A DNA stretch of 34,673 nt from Chlamydiia bacterium (GCA_020440555.1 JAGRNW010000008.1:1-34673); one strand, 5' to 3'. Counted from the first letter of the stretch, positions 1 through 7,879 are shown. The notes: a model not told the origin generated them from the sequence alone. A program made the numbers and translations.

Positions 1-385
1 CGTTCAGCAGCGTCATTAAGGAAATTCTTTCTCTCGTCTTCGGCTTTACCTCTTTATAAAGCTCGCAGCGCATGGCATCTGCTATTCCTCTTGCGTCATT
101 CCTATCCGTCTTATTGATCTTCACTGATAAAACTGCTGCAATATGCCTAGCATCAATACATTTTACTCTCAATCCCAAGCTTTGTAACTCCGTTGTTAGC
201 CAGTGACTCATTGACCCACTTTCCAAACCTATTAATTCCATATCCAAATTGAGATTATTAAAAAATGCGACAATTGCTTTAGTATCCGTTGGAAGCCGCT
301 TATCGCAAATTTTTTTCCCGGATTGATCTACAACACACACAAAAGTTTCTTTCATCGAAACGTCTAAACCTGCATAATATTTCAT
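1..385 (-). CDS. IS110-family transposase, N-terminal part (runs off the window)
   Basis: The 128 visible residues start at an ATG (383-385) behind the Shine-Dalgarno AAGGAG and stay open to the window edge. They show the RuvC-like DEDD domain of IS110 transposases: GLDVS with D8, GLESG with E55, and KTDRNDARG with D94 and D97. Family members are DEDD recombinases that move circular intermediates without terminal inverted repeats, guided by an element-encoded bridge RNA. The C-terminal domain with the catalytic serine lies outside, so it cannot be judged whether the element is intact. No frameshift is seen in the visible part. The long leader (386 to about 500) is strongly structured and is described separately. 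Confidence 0.9.
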   Translation of the reverse strand, partial: MKYYAGLDVSMKETFVCVVDQSGKKICDKRLPTDTKAIVAFFNNLNLDMELIGLESGSMSHWLTTELQSLGLRVKCIDARHIAAVLSVKINKTDRNDARGIADAMRCELYKEVKPKTRERISLMTLLN

Positions 386-387
386 TG

Positions 388-497
388 GTTGCTCCTTGTT
401 TTGTGGCTCATATGAAGCCGTATTATATTGAAGGACTATAATGTCACTTCGCAAATCAGGAGCAACTTTTTTTTACCTACAGCCTTGTGAGGGCTGT
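388..497 (-). promoter_or_regulatory. Structured leader of the IS110 transposase; SD-sequestering inverted repeat, possible bridge RNA
   Basis: Read on the minus strand there is a 5' hairpin (ACAGCC/GGCTGT, 479-497), an A-rich linker, then a long imperfect stem. The outer 9-bp arm GTTGCTCCT/AGGAGCAAC (458-466 with 388-396) is perfect and buries the transposase Shine-Dalgarno. Inside it lie GAAG/CTTC (447-450 with 414-417) and ATTATA/TATAAT (437-442 with 422-427), separated by internal loops. A TATAAT at 422-427 could serve as an internal -10, giving transcripts that lack the anti-SD arm. IS110-group elements carry their bridge RNA upstream of the transposase, which fits this position. The pairing is seen; the RNA function is inferred. 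On the plus strand the stem is followed by T8 (467-474). Confidence 0.45.
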
Positions 498-559
498 GCG
501 CGATTACCTAATGTCATTTATGATCGTTCAAGCCCGGGGCTTTGGCGTTGCCGAAATCC

Positions 560-584
560 CAATTCTTGAAGTGGAATGGGTATA
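560..584 (-). repeat. Interspersed repeat, copy 1
   Basis: A 25-bp sequence identical to 29709-29733 and 23/24 identical to 3584-3607. Homology with copy 3 extends leftwards to about 543, giving roughly 38 of 42 matching positions over 543-584. It lies 12 bases beyond the stop codon of the minus-strand ABC-F gene, in the same orientation relative to a minus-strand stop as the other two copies. Confidence 0.8.
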
Positions 585-596
585 AGTTGGTAACTG

Positions 597-2189
597 TTAC
601 GTTGAAGTTTGATGAATTTGCAGATATTCTTCGAGAGAACCATCAAAAACTTTGATCCCATCTTCTTCAAACGCCACAATTTTTGTAGCAACATGATTAA
701 TAAGATCGCGATCATGACTAACAACAACTACTGTCCCTTTATAATCCTGAAGGCCCCAAGCCAAGGCTGAAACGGCTTCAAGATCAAGGTGGTTATTAGG
801 TTCGTCAAGAATGACAAAATTATGCTCTTCAAGCATCATCCCTCCAAGAATAAGACGAGCTGTCTCTCCTCCTGAAAGAGTGGCTACTTTTTTGAAAGCA
901 TCGTCTCCTCCAAAGAGCATTTTTCCAAGCACCCCGCGGATATCTTGATCATAAATTCCACTTTTTCTCTCTCTCAGCCATTCAAAAACAGATTCATCCC
1001 CTACCTTATCTAAAAGGTCTGAATGATCCTGAGGAAAATAACTTTTTATCACTTGATGCCCATTTTCAATAGTTCCACCATCGGGAATGAGCTTTCCAGC
1101 AATCGTCTTAAGAAGGGTTGTTTTTCCACGTCCATTATTTCCTATCACACCTATTTTATCTCCACGATGAATCTCCAATGAAAAATTATCGATCACGGAA
1201 AGACTGTCATATCTCTTTGTTAAGGCATTGATTTTACACACAATTTTTCCTGGCTTTTTCTCAGGAACAGAAAATCGAATGTAGGGACGTTGAATATTTG
1301 ATTTTTTAAGCTCTTGTGGTTGGAGTTTATCAATCTCCTTAATGCGCGATTGAACTTGTGAAGCTCGAGTTCCTGCACCAAATTTGGCCACAAACTCTTT
1401 GAGCTGAGCAATTTTTTTTTCCTTTGACTTCGCCTCAGCTTCACTTCTTTCTCGAACTGCGGTTTTGGTGATCACCATTTCATCATAATTGCCCGGGTAA
1501 AGAATCACTGTTTGATAGTCGATATCAGCGATATCAGTCGCCACTGCATTTAAAAAATGGCGATCATGAGAAATCACAATCATCGTACCAGAGTAACTAT
1601 GCAAAAATTTCTCAAGCCAAGTAATTGAATGAAGATCGAGGTGGTTAGTTGGTTCATCCAAAAGAAGCGCTTCAGGACTCCCGAAAACCGCTTGAGCAAG
1701 GAGAGCTCTAAATTGCAAGTCCGTGGGAATCGCCCCCATTTTTTCTTGATGCAGCAAGGTTTCAATTCCCATTCCAACAAGTAATGCTTCCGCTGCAGCC
1801 TCAGCCATGTACCCATCTTCATCAGCAATGATTTCTTCAAGTTCACCAAGGCGCATCCCCACAGCGTCCGTCATTTCTCCTTCATAGAGACAATCTCTCT
1901 CTTGAAAGGCTCCCCAGAGACGCCCATTCCCCATGATCACCGTGTCAATCACCGAGTAGTCACGAAAAGCCTCAATATTTTGCCTTAACACACCAAGTCT
2001 ACCAGGTCGACTCACCGTACCTGAAGTGGGAATGATCTCTCCTGTAATGATTTTTACAAAAGTGGACTTACCAGCTCCGTTAGGGCCGGTGAGGGCGTAC
2101 CGATGACCAGGATTAAATGCAACGGTCACTTCCTCAAAAAGAGGAGTAGAAGAAAAAGACATCGTAACATTGTCAAGAACAACACTCAT
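597..2189 (-). CDS. ybiT: ABC-F family ATPase, YbiT-like
   Basis: A soluble protein of 530 residues with two ABC domains and no membrane segment, as in ABC-F translation factors, which bind the ribosomal E site. Domain 1 has Walker A GPNGAGKS (35-42), Walker B LLLDEPTNHLD (175-185) and H-loop His208. Domain 2 has GNNGRGKT (350-357), LSGGE (438-442), LDEPNNHLD (461-469) and His492. A charged linker lies between them (about 245-300). The first signature motif is degenerate (PTDLQFRALLAQ around 155-166), which is also true of E. coli YbiT, whose length matches. It corresponds to the C. trachomatis gene next to xerC (CT348, from memory). The start has SD GAGGT and a promoter at 2214-2242. Confidence 0.93.
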   Translation of the reverse strand: MSVVLDNVTMSFSSTPLFEEVTVAFNPGHRYALTGPNGAGKSTFVKIITGEIIPTSGTVSRPGRLGVLRQNIEAFRDYSVIDTVIMGNGRLWGAFQERDCLYEGEMTDAVGMRLGELEEIIADEDGYMAEAAAEALLVGMGIETLLHQEKMGAIPTDLQFRALLAQAVFGSPEALLLDEPTNHLDLHSITWLEKFLHSYSGTMIVISHDRHFLNAVATDIADIDYQTVILYPGNYDEMVITKTAVRERSEAEAKSKEKKIAQLKEFVAKFGAGTRASQVQSRIKEIDKLQPQELKKSNIQRPYIRFSVPEKKPGKIVCKINALTKRYDSLSVIDNFSLEIHRGDKIGVIGNNGRGKTTLLKTIAGKLIPDGGTIENGHQVIKSYFPQDHSDLLDKVGDESVFEWLRERKSGIYDQDIRGVLGKMLFGGDDAFKKVATLSGGETARLILGGMMLEEHNFVILDEPNNHLDLEAVSALAWGLQDYKGTVVVVSHDRDLINHVATKIVAFEEDGIKVFDGSLEEYLQIHQTST

Positions 2190-2213
2190 AAAAATACCTC
2201 AGAAACGGGCATT

Positions 2214-2242
2214 AGAGTAACAGACTACGCGATACCCATCAA
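2214..2242 (-). promoter_or_regulatory. Predicted sigma-70-type promoter of the ABC-F gene
   Basis: Minus strand: -35 TTGATG (2237-2242), 17-bp spacer, -10 TACTCT (2214-2219). The start codon at 2189 follows about 25 bases below the -10. It is back to back with the plus-strand promoter at 2246-2275; the two -35 boxes are only three bases apart. Confidence 0.55.
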
Positions 2243-2245
2243 GGG

Positions 2246-2275
2246 TTGACATAAATTAAAAATGTTGTTTACAAT
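2246..2275 (+). promoter_or_regulatory. Near-consensus sigma-70-type promoter of the small plus-strand gene
   Basis: A perfect -35 TTGACA (2246-2251), an 18-bp A/T-rich spacer and -10 TACAAT (2270-2275). The predicted start of transcription is about 2282, so the leader before the ATG at 2305 would be only about 23 bases and contains a GGAGG Shine-Dalgarno at 2295-2299. This is one of the best-looking promoters in the window. Confidence 0.65.
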
Positions 2276-2304
2276 ATGTCTAAAATTTACCTATGGAGGT
2301 TGAT

Positions 2305-2517
2305 ATGAATATAAGCGGAATTCGTGGCGAAACAACTTTTACAGGTCGAGTGGCTGCAAATGATACAACTCAAAAAAGAATTACCACTATAGGAGCATCT
2401 GCAGTTAACCCGTTCGTGAAACCAGATGTAAATCATCCTCTTTCACTTAAACACTCGGGACAATTAGCTCCCCCTCTCAGCAAGGGGATGGCTGCGCTCA
2501 TAAACACTCTTTTTTAA
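2305..2517 (+). CDS. Small hypothetical protein, 70 aa
   Basis: Not recognised. I choose the ATG at 2305, five bases behind GGAGG, rather than the upstream ATG at 2293, which overlaps that Shine-Dalgarno. The product starts MNISGIRGETTFTGRVAAND and is polar and rich in Ser, Thr, Gly and Asn in its first half, with a short hydrophobic tail (GMAALINTLF). There is no clear membrane segment or cysteine. Its last 54 bases overlap the 3' end of the convergent xerC gene. The strong promoter and ribosome-binding site argue that it is expressed. The polar Ser/Thr-rich N-terminus resembles secreted chlamydial proteins, but that is speculation. Confidence 0.6.
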   Translation: MNISGIRGETTFTGRVAANDTTQKRITTIGASAVNPFVKPDVNHPLSLKHSGQLAPPLSKGMAALINTLF

Positions 2518-3492
2518 TTTCGTTGAAACCTGAGTATAAATCGTTGTCGTTGCGAGCGATGTGTGACCTAAAAGAGTTTGAATCGTTTTAAGATCCATTC
2601 CATTTTCTAGCCAGTGAGTCGCTATGGTATGTCTAATGGTATGGGGAGTGATTTTTCCCTCTAATCCAGATAAAAGCAGATATTTGTCAAATTTGCGGTC
2701 GACAGAGCGAGCGGTCAGGCGCGTGCCTAATCGATTGAGAAAAATGGCGTTTGAGTCTTGTTGACCCAAGTGTCCATCTGTATCAAGGTGACGTTCCCCA
2801 TGATCTAGATAGGATGCGATCCAATCGGCAGCATTTTTAGTGATAGGAACAATCCGCTCTTTGTTCCCCTTCCCAAAAAGACGCATCAATAGATTCTCTT
2901 GATCAAAATCTTTCCGATCTAGGGCGACAAGCTCACTCACTCGAAGACCCGAGCTATAAAAAAGTTCCATAATCGCTCGATCTCGATAACCAAGATAGGT
3001 CGAGGTGTCAGGCTGATCGAACAATTTCTGAATCTGAGCATAGTCAAGAGAGTATGGAATTCTTTTATCGAGTTTAGGACTTTCAATTTCATCAAAAGGA
3101 TTTTTATCAATCCAATTTTTTGATTTACAGAAATTAAAGAAGGTGCGCAAAGAAGACAGCCTGCGAACAACGCTTCTCTTTTTGATTTCTCTGTTTTTTA
3201 AATGGGCAATATAATTTCTGATTGTTAAACGATTGATTATTTTTAATTTCAAAGCACCCTCCTCTAAGAGAAGCTGTTTTTGATCATGATAAATCTTGGG
3301 AAGACGCTCTTCATCAGAAAGTTTCAGGACATCTACTTCAATAAAGTTTTTTAAATCATTAAGATCGATCGCATAATTGCGGATGGTATGTTTGGACGCG
3401 TTTTTAATTGCACGAAAATGATCAAGAAATTGGTAAGCTTCGAATATCACACCTGTGAGATGCCAAAAGATATCAATTTCGTCAACAAACAA
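2464..3492 (-). CDS. xerC: Tyrosine recombinase XerC
   Basis: Site-specific recombinase that resolves chromosome dimers at dif with XerD. The catalytic set is complete: R184 (SSGLRVSEL), K208 (FGKGNKERIVPI), H284 and R287 (PHTIRHTIATHW), H310 (LLGHTSLATT) and the nucleophile Y319 (TTIYTQ). The N-terminal SAM-like core-binding domain covers about residues 18-122. The longest frame begins with TTG at 3492 without a convincing Shine-Dalgarno. A GTG at 3450 would begin the protein IFEAYQFLDHF, closer to usual XerC starts, so the true start is uncertain. Neighbour order XerC/ABC-F resembles C. trachomatis CT347/CT348. The 3' end overlaps the convergent 70-aa gene. Confidence 0.92.
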   Translation of the reverse strand: MFVDEIDIFWHLTGVIFEAYQFLDHFRAIKNASKHTIRNYAIDLNDLKNFIEVDVLKLSDEERLPKIYHDQKQLLLEEGALKLKIINRLTIRNYIAHLKNREIKKRSVVRRLSSLRTFFNFCKSKNWIDKNPFDEIESPKLDKRIPYSLDYAQIQKLFDQPDTSTYLGYRDRAIMELFYSSGLRVSELVALDRKDFDQENLLMRLFGKGNKERIVPITKNAADWIASYLDHGERHLDTDGHLGQQDSNAIFLNRLGTRLTARSVDRKFDKYLLLSGLEGKITPHTIRHTIATHWLENGMDLKTIQTLLGHTSLATTTIYTQVSTKLKKSVYERSHPLAERGS

Positions 3493-3575
3493 ATGCGATT
3501 ATTTTAAGAGATATTTTAAATTGAGGATGAGCAAGGAAATAATTTCTTTATTCCTTGAAGAGCACCCACATTGAT

Positions 3576-3607
3576 ACCCATCCCAATTTTTGAAGTGGAA
3601 TGGGTAT
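3576..3607 (-). repeat. Interspersed repeat, copy 2, with a palindromic arm
   Basis: Positions 3584-3607 match copies 1 and 3 with one substitution. Here the left flank ATACCCATCCC (3576-3586) is an inverted copy of the right end GGAATGGGTAT (3597-3607), with one mismatch in 11, so the unit can fold into a hairpin with a 10-base loop. It lies seven bases past the stop codon of the 3615-4349 gene. No T-run follows on the minus strand, so it is not a classic intrinsic terminator. Confidence 0.75.
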
Positions 3608-3614
3608 CGAACAA

Positions 3615-4349
3615 CTAAAACGGAAGCTCTTCATCTGTGTCTGTTATGTGTTGTTTTGCAGACTCCGGTTCAAACGGGGTCTGCATCTCTTGATGAAGCC
3701 GCGGTTCTTCTCTTTCTTCTTGTTCATCGAGTACAATTGAGTCTTTACTAGAAGTAGATAAAGCTGTCTTGGTATTTTCTCCTTGAAAAAAGGCCCCCGC
3801 ATAAATAGGAGTTTCTTTATAGCGAGCAAGTGTTTCTGAAATCAGCGTTGTTGGTGGAGGAATTAAAGCCGAAGCAGGGCGTTCTTTCCCTATCGAAACC
3901 TCTGGCTCGGAAGAACCATTCTCTTGACCGCTAGAAAGTTTTCCTTTCTCATCATGGAGCGTCTCCCTTCTGCTTTCCCCTCTCTTTTTTCGAGTACGAC
4001 GACGTTCTCGCTTTTTTTCGGAATATCCCTCTTCCTTTTCTTCCCCTTTCGGAGTTTTGATCACAGCTTCCTTTCCTCCAGCAATTTTAATCCCTTTTTC
4101 AATCCCCACACCTTTCAGCACCATACGAGCTTCTCGTGTTTCCAAAATTTCATAATCATTGATTGGAATCAAAAAAGGTTTAGGTTTCTCTTGAGATCGA
4201 AACAAACAAACTCCCCCAAAGGAAATGACCTCGACTGAGTCGATCACAAATTCCTCCTGGCTCCCTCTCTTACTGTTACGTAAAATAAGTTTATGTCCTT
4301 CTCTCGCTGAGATGATCGTTTCAATAATAGGTTCTCTTGTAAAATGCAC
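3615..4349 (-). CDS. Chlamydial hypothetical protein downstream of gap (CT504 position)
   Basis: Function unknown. The 244-residue product has an ordered N-terminal part (about 1-90, mixed beta-like, with VISFGGVCLFR and PFLIPINDYEIL) and then a long low-complexity tail. The tail includes a strongly basic stretch with KKRERRRTRKKR (about 112-123) and then an acidic, Pro/Ser/Glu-rich end finishing DTDEELPF. It starts with GTG at 4349, only two bases after the gap stop codon, and its Shine-Dalgarno GTGAGGT is embedded in the end of gap, so translation is probably coupled. The basic block suggests nucleic-acid or ribosome binding. In C. trachomatis a hypothetical gene (CT504) occupies the same place; homology is assumed from position only. 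Confidence 0.75.
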   Translation of the reverse strand: MHFTREPIIETIISAREGHKLILRNSKRGSQEEFVIDSVEVISFGGVCLFRSQEKPKPFLIPINDYEILETREARMVLKGVGIEKGIKIAGGKEAVIKTPKGEEKEEGYSEKKRERRRTRKKRGESRRETLHDEKGKLSSGQENGSSEPEVSIGKERPASALIPPPTTLISETLARYKETPIYAGAFFQGENTKTALSTSSKDSIVLDEQEEREEPRLHQEMQTPFEPESAKQHITDTDEELPF

Positions 4350-4351
4350 TT

Positions 4352-5389
4352 TTACCTCACTTCTACATTCGAAGCATTCTCTTTAGTTGCCATATACCTC
4401 ATCAAATCAACGATACGCGTTGCATACCCCATTTCGTTATCGTACCAGGCAATAATTTTAAAGAAATTCTCATTTAAACCAATGCCGGCTTGAGCATCGA
4501 AAATAGCCGAGTACGTTGAACCAATAAAATCGGCAGAGACGACTTGTTCATCGCAGTAGGCTAGAATCCCTTTTAATGGACCTAAAGAAGCTTCTTTCAT
4601 TGTTTTACAAATTTGTTCATAAGACGTTGGTTTTTTCAGCCGCACTGTTAGATCGACAACTGAAACATCTGAAACGGGAACTCTAAAAGCCATTCCCGTG
4701 ATTTTACCCTTCACTTCAGGGATGCACAAGCCCACAGCCTTTGCTGCTCCCGTTGATGCAGGAATAATATTTTGACTTGCAGCCCTTCCTCCCCTCCAGT
4801 CCTTCTTTGATGGACCATCCACCGAGGGTTGTGCAGCCGTTAAAGCATGCACAGTTGTCATCAGTCCTTCCTCAATTCCATAAGCTTCAAGAAGCACCTT
4901 TGTGATAGGAGCTAGACAATTAGTCGTACAAGATGCATTGGAAATAATCGTATCCGTTATAGGATTATATTTTTCTTCGTTGACCCCCATAACAAATGTG
5001 GGAATATCACCCTTAGCAGGAGCTGAAATAACGACCCTCTTAGCCCCTGCCTCAAGATGCCCCCTCGCAGTTTCAGGTGTTGTGAATAAACCTGTTGATT
5101 CCACCACATAGTCGATTTCAAGTTTTTTCCAAGGAAGGACCATCGGCTGCTTTTCAGAAAAAACAAGAATCTCTTTTCCATTAATAACTAAATTTTCATC
5201 CTGTGCTTCGACAGTTCCATTAAAACGACCGTGAATCGTATCATATTTGAGAAGATAAGAGAGATGATCAGCTTCCACTATGTCATTGACCGCAACAAGC
5301 TCAATTGATGAATTATTTTTTGAAAAAATTTGACGCAAAACCAAACGACCTATGCGCCCAAGGCCGTTAATCGCGATTTTAGTCCCCAT
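4352..5389 (-). CDS. gap: Glyceraldehyde-3-phosphate dehydrogenase
   Basis: Glycolytic enzyme converting glyceraldehyde-3-phosphate, phosphate and NAD+ to 1,3-bisphosphoglycerate. It has the N-terminal Rossmann motif INGLGRIGR (7-15), acidic residue D36 ([11 protein letters not shown]) that favours NAD over NADP, catalytic C154 in [12 protein letters not shown], and H181 in [10 protein letters not shown]. At 345 residues it is slightly long because of a C-terminal extension ending in NASNVEVR. The ATG follows AGGGCAA. It lies 108 bases behind rplQ, so it may be read from the ribosomal operon or from its own promoter in that gap; no clear terminator is seen there. It is coupled to the hypothetical gene that follows. 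Confidence 0.97.
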   Translation of the reverse strand: MGTKIAINGLGRIGRLVLRQIFSKNNSSIELVAVNDIVEADHLSYLLKYDTIHGRFNGTVEAQDENLVINGKEILVFSEKQPMVLPWKKLEIDYVVESTGLFTTPETARGHLEAGAKRVVISAPAKGDIPTFVMGVNEEKYNPITDTIISNASCTTNCLAPITKVLLEAYGIEEGLMTTVHALTAAQPSVDGPSKKDWRGGRAASQNIIPASTGAAKAVGLCIPEVKGKITGMAFRVPVSDVSVVDLTVRLKKPTSYEQICKTMKEASLGPLKGILAYCDEQVVSADFIGSTYSAIFDAQAGIGLNENFFKIIAWYDNEMGYATRIVDLMRYMATKENASNVEVR

Positions 5390-5497
5390 TTGCCCTACTC
5401 ATCGTGTAATTTAAAAACTCCATCTACAACAAGTAACAATAAAAGGGAACAAAGGTAAAAAACAAGAACGAAAACAGAACAATCGTCAAGTTTTTTA

Positions 5498-5920
5498 CTA
5501 GCAAAACTCAATAATGCACATGGGTGCCTGATCACCGTGACGATCCCGACTTTTGATGATACGCGTATATCCACCCGATCTAGCTAAAAAACGAGGCCCT
5601 AATTCATCAAAAAGTTTAGAAACAACCACACGATCATTGTTAAAATAGCGTTGATTCATCTCTTTAGATTTTCGCGCTTCTTTGCTAGAGAGATGATTGT
5701 AGCGAATCATCAACTTTGCTATCGCATTCCGTCTGCTCGCAAGAGTGTTTTTTTTGGCTAATGTGATCATCCGATCGGCATGACGTCTCAGCTCCTTTGC
5801 CTTCGCTACCGATGTCTCGATTTTTTCATGTTCAATCAAAGACTTTAACAAATTAGCTATAAGACATCTTCTGTGCGAAGTGGTACGTCCCAATTTAAAT
5901 GTGCTTTTTCTATGTCTCAT
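5498..5920 (-). CDS. rplQ: 50S ribosomal protein L17
   Basis: Large-subunit protein near the peptide exit tunnel. The N-terminus [20 protein letters not shown] carries the diagnostic L17 motif, followed by [30 protein letters not shown]. The length of 140 residues is normal. It starts four bases after the rpoA stop codon, the usual rpoA-rplQ coupling, and is the last ribosomal gene of this operon. The C-terminal part with [14 protein letters not shown] is intact. Confidence 0.98.
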   Translation of the reverse strand: MRHRKSTFKLGRTTSHRRCLIANLLKSLIEHEKIETSVAKAKELRRHADRMITLAKKNTLASRRNAIAKLMIRYNHLSSKEARKSKEMNQRYFNNDRVVVSKLFDELGPRFLARSGGYTRIIKSRDRHGDQAPMCIIEFC

Positions 5921-5924
5921 TCTT

Positions 5925-7025
5925 CTATCCGCTTAATTTTTCTGCATGCTCTTTGTTATATTCATCAAGAATATCTTTAATATTTTCGTAGGTAATCCCA
6001 AAACGACTAAGATCCATACCAAGACCTAATCCCATCTCAAAAAGCTTTGCCTTAATTTCGTTGAGCGATTTCTTACCAAAATTACGGAACTGTAACAATT
6101 TTGGCTCTGGCATCACAACAAGTTCACCGATTGTTGCAATATTAGCTCCACTTAAACAATTTGTGGAACGGACTGAAAGTTCAATTTCATTAATCCCAAG
6201 AGCCAGTTTGGCAAGAAGTTCATCCCGATCATTATCCTCATGTGAAGTCGCTTCCTCGTAAAGGATATCGTAATCTTCCATTTTTTCGAACACAGACAAA
6301 TGATCAGTAAGAATTTTAGCCGCAAAAGCCACCGCTTCCTTAGGTGTCACCCTTCCATCCGTTGTGACCTCTAAAATTAAGCGATCAAAATCTGTATCTT
6401 GACCAACTCTTGTATTTTCTACATAATAGTTGACTTGCCTCACAGGTGAAAAAATCGCATCAACTAAAATTTCATCAACAACACGATCTTCGATTTGAAT
6501 TCTTTCCGTTGGTACATAACCTCGACCAATAGCCACTTTAAGACTGATGCGGCGTATCATCGGTTTGGTGACTGTAAATATAGGAAGATCGGGATTTACA
6601 ACATTGAAGTCCCCCTCTGGAATAAGATCACCCAGGGTGATCACTCGATTGCCAGTTTCCGCTAAATCTTCTTGTCCTACCTCCAACATTTTATGAAAAA
6701 CCTTTTGTTCTCGCAAATTTGGAACCCCTTTAACAGTGAGCTTACGCAAAACAGCCCCTTTCAAATTAAGTAAAATATTCGTCACATCTTCAACAATACC
6801 CTCAACCGCCATGTACTCATGATGAACACCTTCCATAAAAAATGAAATAATGGCGGGAGCTTCTATTGAAGTAAGAAGCAATCGACGTAATCCATTTCCA
6901 ATCGTATGGCCAAAACCACGTTCGAACGGTTCTGCTATAAACTTTGCATAAGTCGAACTTGCCGTTTTTTCATCAATTTTAATTTTTTCCGGCATTTCAA
7001 ATTTGTCATAAATAATCGATTGCAT
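5925..7025 (-). CDS. rpoA: RNA polymerase alpha subunit
   Basis: Scaffold subunit of RNA polymerase, 366 residues. The N-terminal dimerisation domain includes [17 protein letters not shown] (about 35-51), [22 protein letters not shown] and [15 protein letters not shown] linker follows, then the C-terminal domain with [20 protein letters not shown] and the helix-hairpin-helix region [15 protein letters not shown], which contacts UP elements and activators. Both domains are complete. It sits between rpsK (23 bases upstream) and rplQ (4 bases downstream) as in Chlamydia. Confidence 0.98.
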   Translation of the reverse strand: MQSIIYDKFEMPEKIKIDEKTASSTYAKFIAEPFERGFGHTIGNGLRRLLLTSIEAPAIISFFMEGVHHEYMAVEGIVEDVTNILLNLKGAVLRKLTVKGVPNLREQKVFHKMLEVGQEDLAETGNRVITLGDLIPEGDFNVVNPDLPIFTVTKPMIRRISLKVAIGRGYVPTERIQIEDRVVDEILVDAIFSPVRQVNYYVENTRVGQDTDFDRLILEVTTDGRVTPKEAVAFAAKILTDHLSVFEKMEDYDILYEEATSHEDNDRDELLAKLALGINEIELSVRSTNCLSGANIATIGELVVMPEPKLLQFRNFGKKSLNEIKAKLFEMGLGLGMDLSRFGITYENIKDILDEYNKEHAEKLSG

Positions 7026-7048
7026 CTACTTTTGCCTCAATTAGTAAA

Positions 7049-7489
7049 TTAAACTCTTCTTCTTTTACGCGACCGACAACCGTTGTGAGGAATAGGGGTT
7101 TTGTCACGAATAACCGTGACTAACAACCCGGAACTCATCAAGCCTCTTACAGCCGATTCTCTTCCTGCGCCTGGCCCTTTTAAATTAACTTCCACTTCTC
7201 TCACACCCATTGTCATCGCCTTTTTTGCAGCATCCTGAGCCGCTACAGTTGCCGCAAACGCTGACGATTTTCGCGATCCCGAAAAGTTAACCTTGCCCGC
7301 TGTTGCCCATGCTATCACATTACCAGCCGGATCAGTGAACGTCACCGTCGTATTGTTAAAAGTTGCTTTAACATGAACAATTCCAGCTGGCACATTTCTT
7401 AATGCTTTTTTCTTTGGTCGACCCGTCGGACGCTTTGTTTGAGATGAACCCTGTTTGGATTGCTTCGTCTGCTTTGCTTGCTTACTCAA
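7049..7489 (-). CDS. rpsK: 30S ribosomal protein S11
   Basis: Small-subunit platform protein. It carries the core motifs [21 protein letters not shown] and the C-terminal [16 protein letters not shown]. The first 30 residues are a Lys/Gln/Thr-rich tail ([20 protein letters not shown]), longer than in E. coli S11 and typical of an unstructured extension. The start codon is TTG (7487-7489) behind AAGGAG with about nine bases of spacing, the clearest non-ATG start in the operon. It follows rpsM by 21 bases. Confidence 0.97.
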   Translation of the reverse strand: MSKQAKQTKQSKQGSSQTKRPTGRPKKKALRNVPAGIVHVKATFNNTTVTFTDPAGNVIAWATAGKVNFSGSRKSSAFAATVAAQDAAKKAMTMGVREVEVNLKGPGAGRESAVRGLMSSGLLVTVIRDKTPIPHNGCRSRKRRRV

Positions 7490-7510
7490 CTCTAATTCTC
7501 CTTCAACTCT

Positions 7511-7879
7511 TTATTTCTTTTTGCCCGCAACTGTTCGTTTTTTTCCTTTGCGGGTCCTCGCATTCTTTTGTGTTTTTTGACCTCTCACAGGCAAACCTAG
7601 CCGGTGACGCATTCCACGATAGGAATGAATGCTTATCAATCTCTTGATGTTATTCTGTACTTGACGACGCAAATCACCCTCAACAACGTATTCAGATTGA
7701 AGAAGGGCATTGATTCGACCCACATCCTCGCCAGAAAGATCCTTGGCGCGAAGATTGGGATCTAAACCCAATTTGATAATGATCTCGGAAGAAAGCACTT
7801 GTCCAATTCCGTAAATATATGTGAGACTGATAATCAATCTTTTGTTTCCCGGAATATCAATTCCTATTACCCTTGGCAT
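7511..7879 (-). CDS. rpsM: 30S ribosomal protein S13
   Basis: Head protein of the 30S subunit that contacts the P-site tRNA and L5. I place the start at the ATG 7877-7879 (MPRVIGIDIPGNKRLIISLT), preceded by AGGA six bases upstream. The frame is open back to 7921, but the extra residues do not fit the family. The resulting 122 residues match the usual S13 length. It has the YIYGIG helix-hairpin-helix element, RGMRHRLGLPVRGQ and the basic tail RTRKGKKRTVAGKKK. Confidence 0.96.
   Translation of the reverse strand: MPRVIGIDIPGNKRLIISLTYIYGIGQVLSSEIIIKLGLDPNLRAKDLSGEDVGRINALLQSEYVVEGDLRRQVQNNIKRLISIHSYRGMRHRLGLPVRGQKTQKNARTRKGKKRTVAGKKK

Noticed and set aside
23-385. Could the partial IS110 gene be an ordinary RuvC-like host gene?
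   Set aside because: The order of motifs GLDVS, GLESG and KTDRNDARG is specific to IS110 transposases.
1700-1730. Degenerate ABC signature in the first domain as sign of a defective ATPase
   Set aside because: E. coli YbiT has the same altered motif; it is a family trait.
2480-2540. Terminator for the 70-aa gene
   Set aside because: CCCCT/AGGGG can pair, but the T-run lies about 30 bases further on and inside the coding end.
5390-5497. Promoter for gap in the rplQ-gap gap
   Set aside because: Several TTG-start boxes exist (e.g. TTGACG near 5490 on the minus strand) but none has a convincing -10 at proper spacing.
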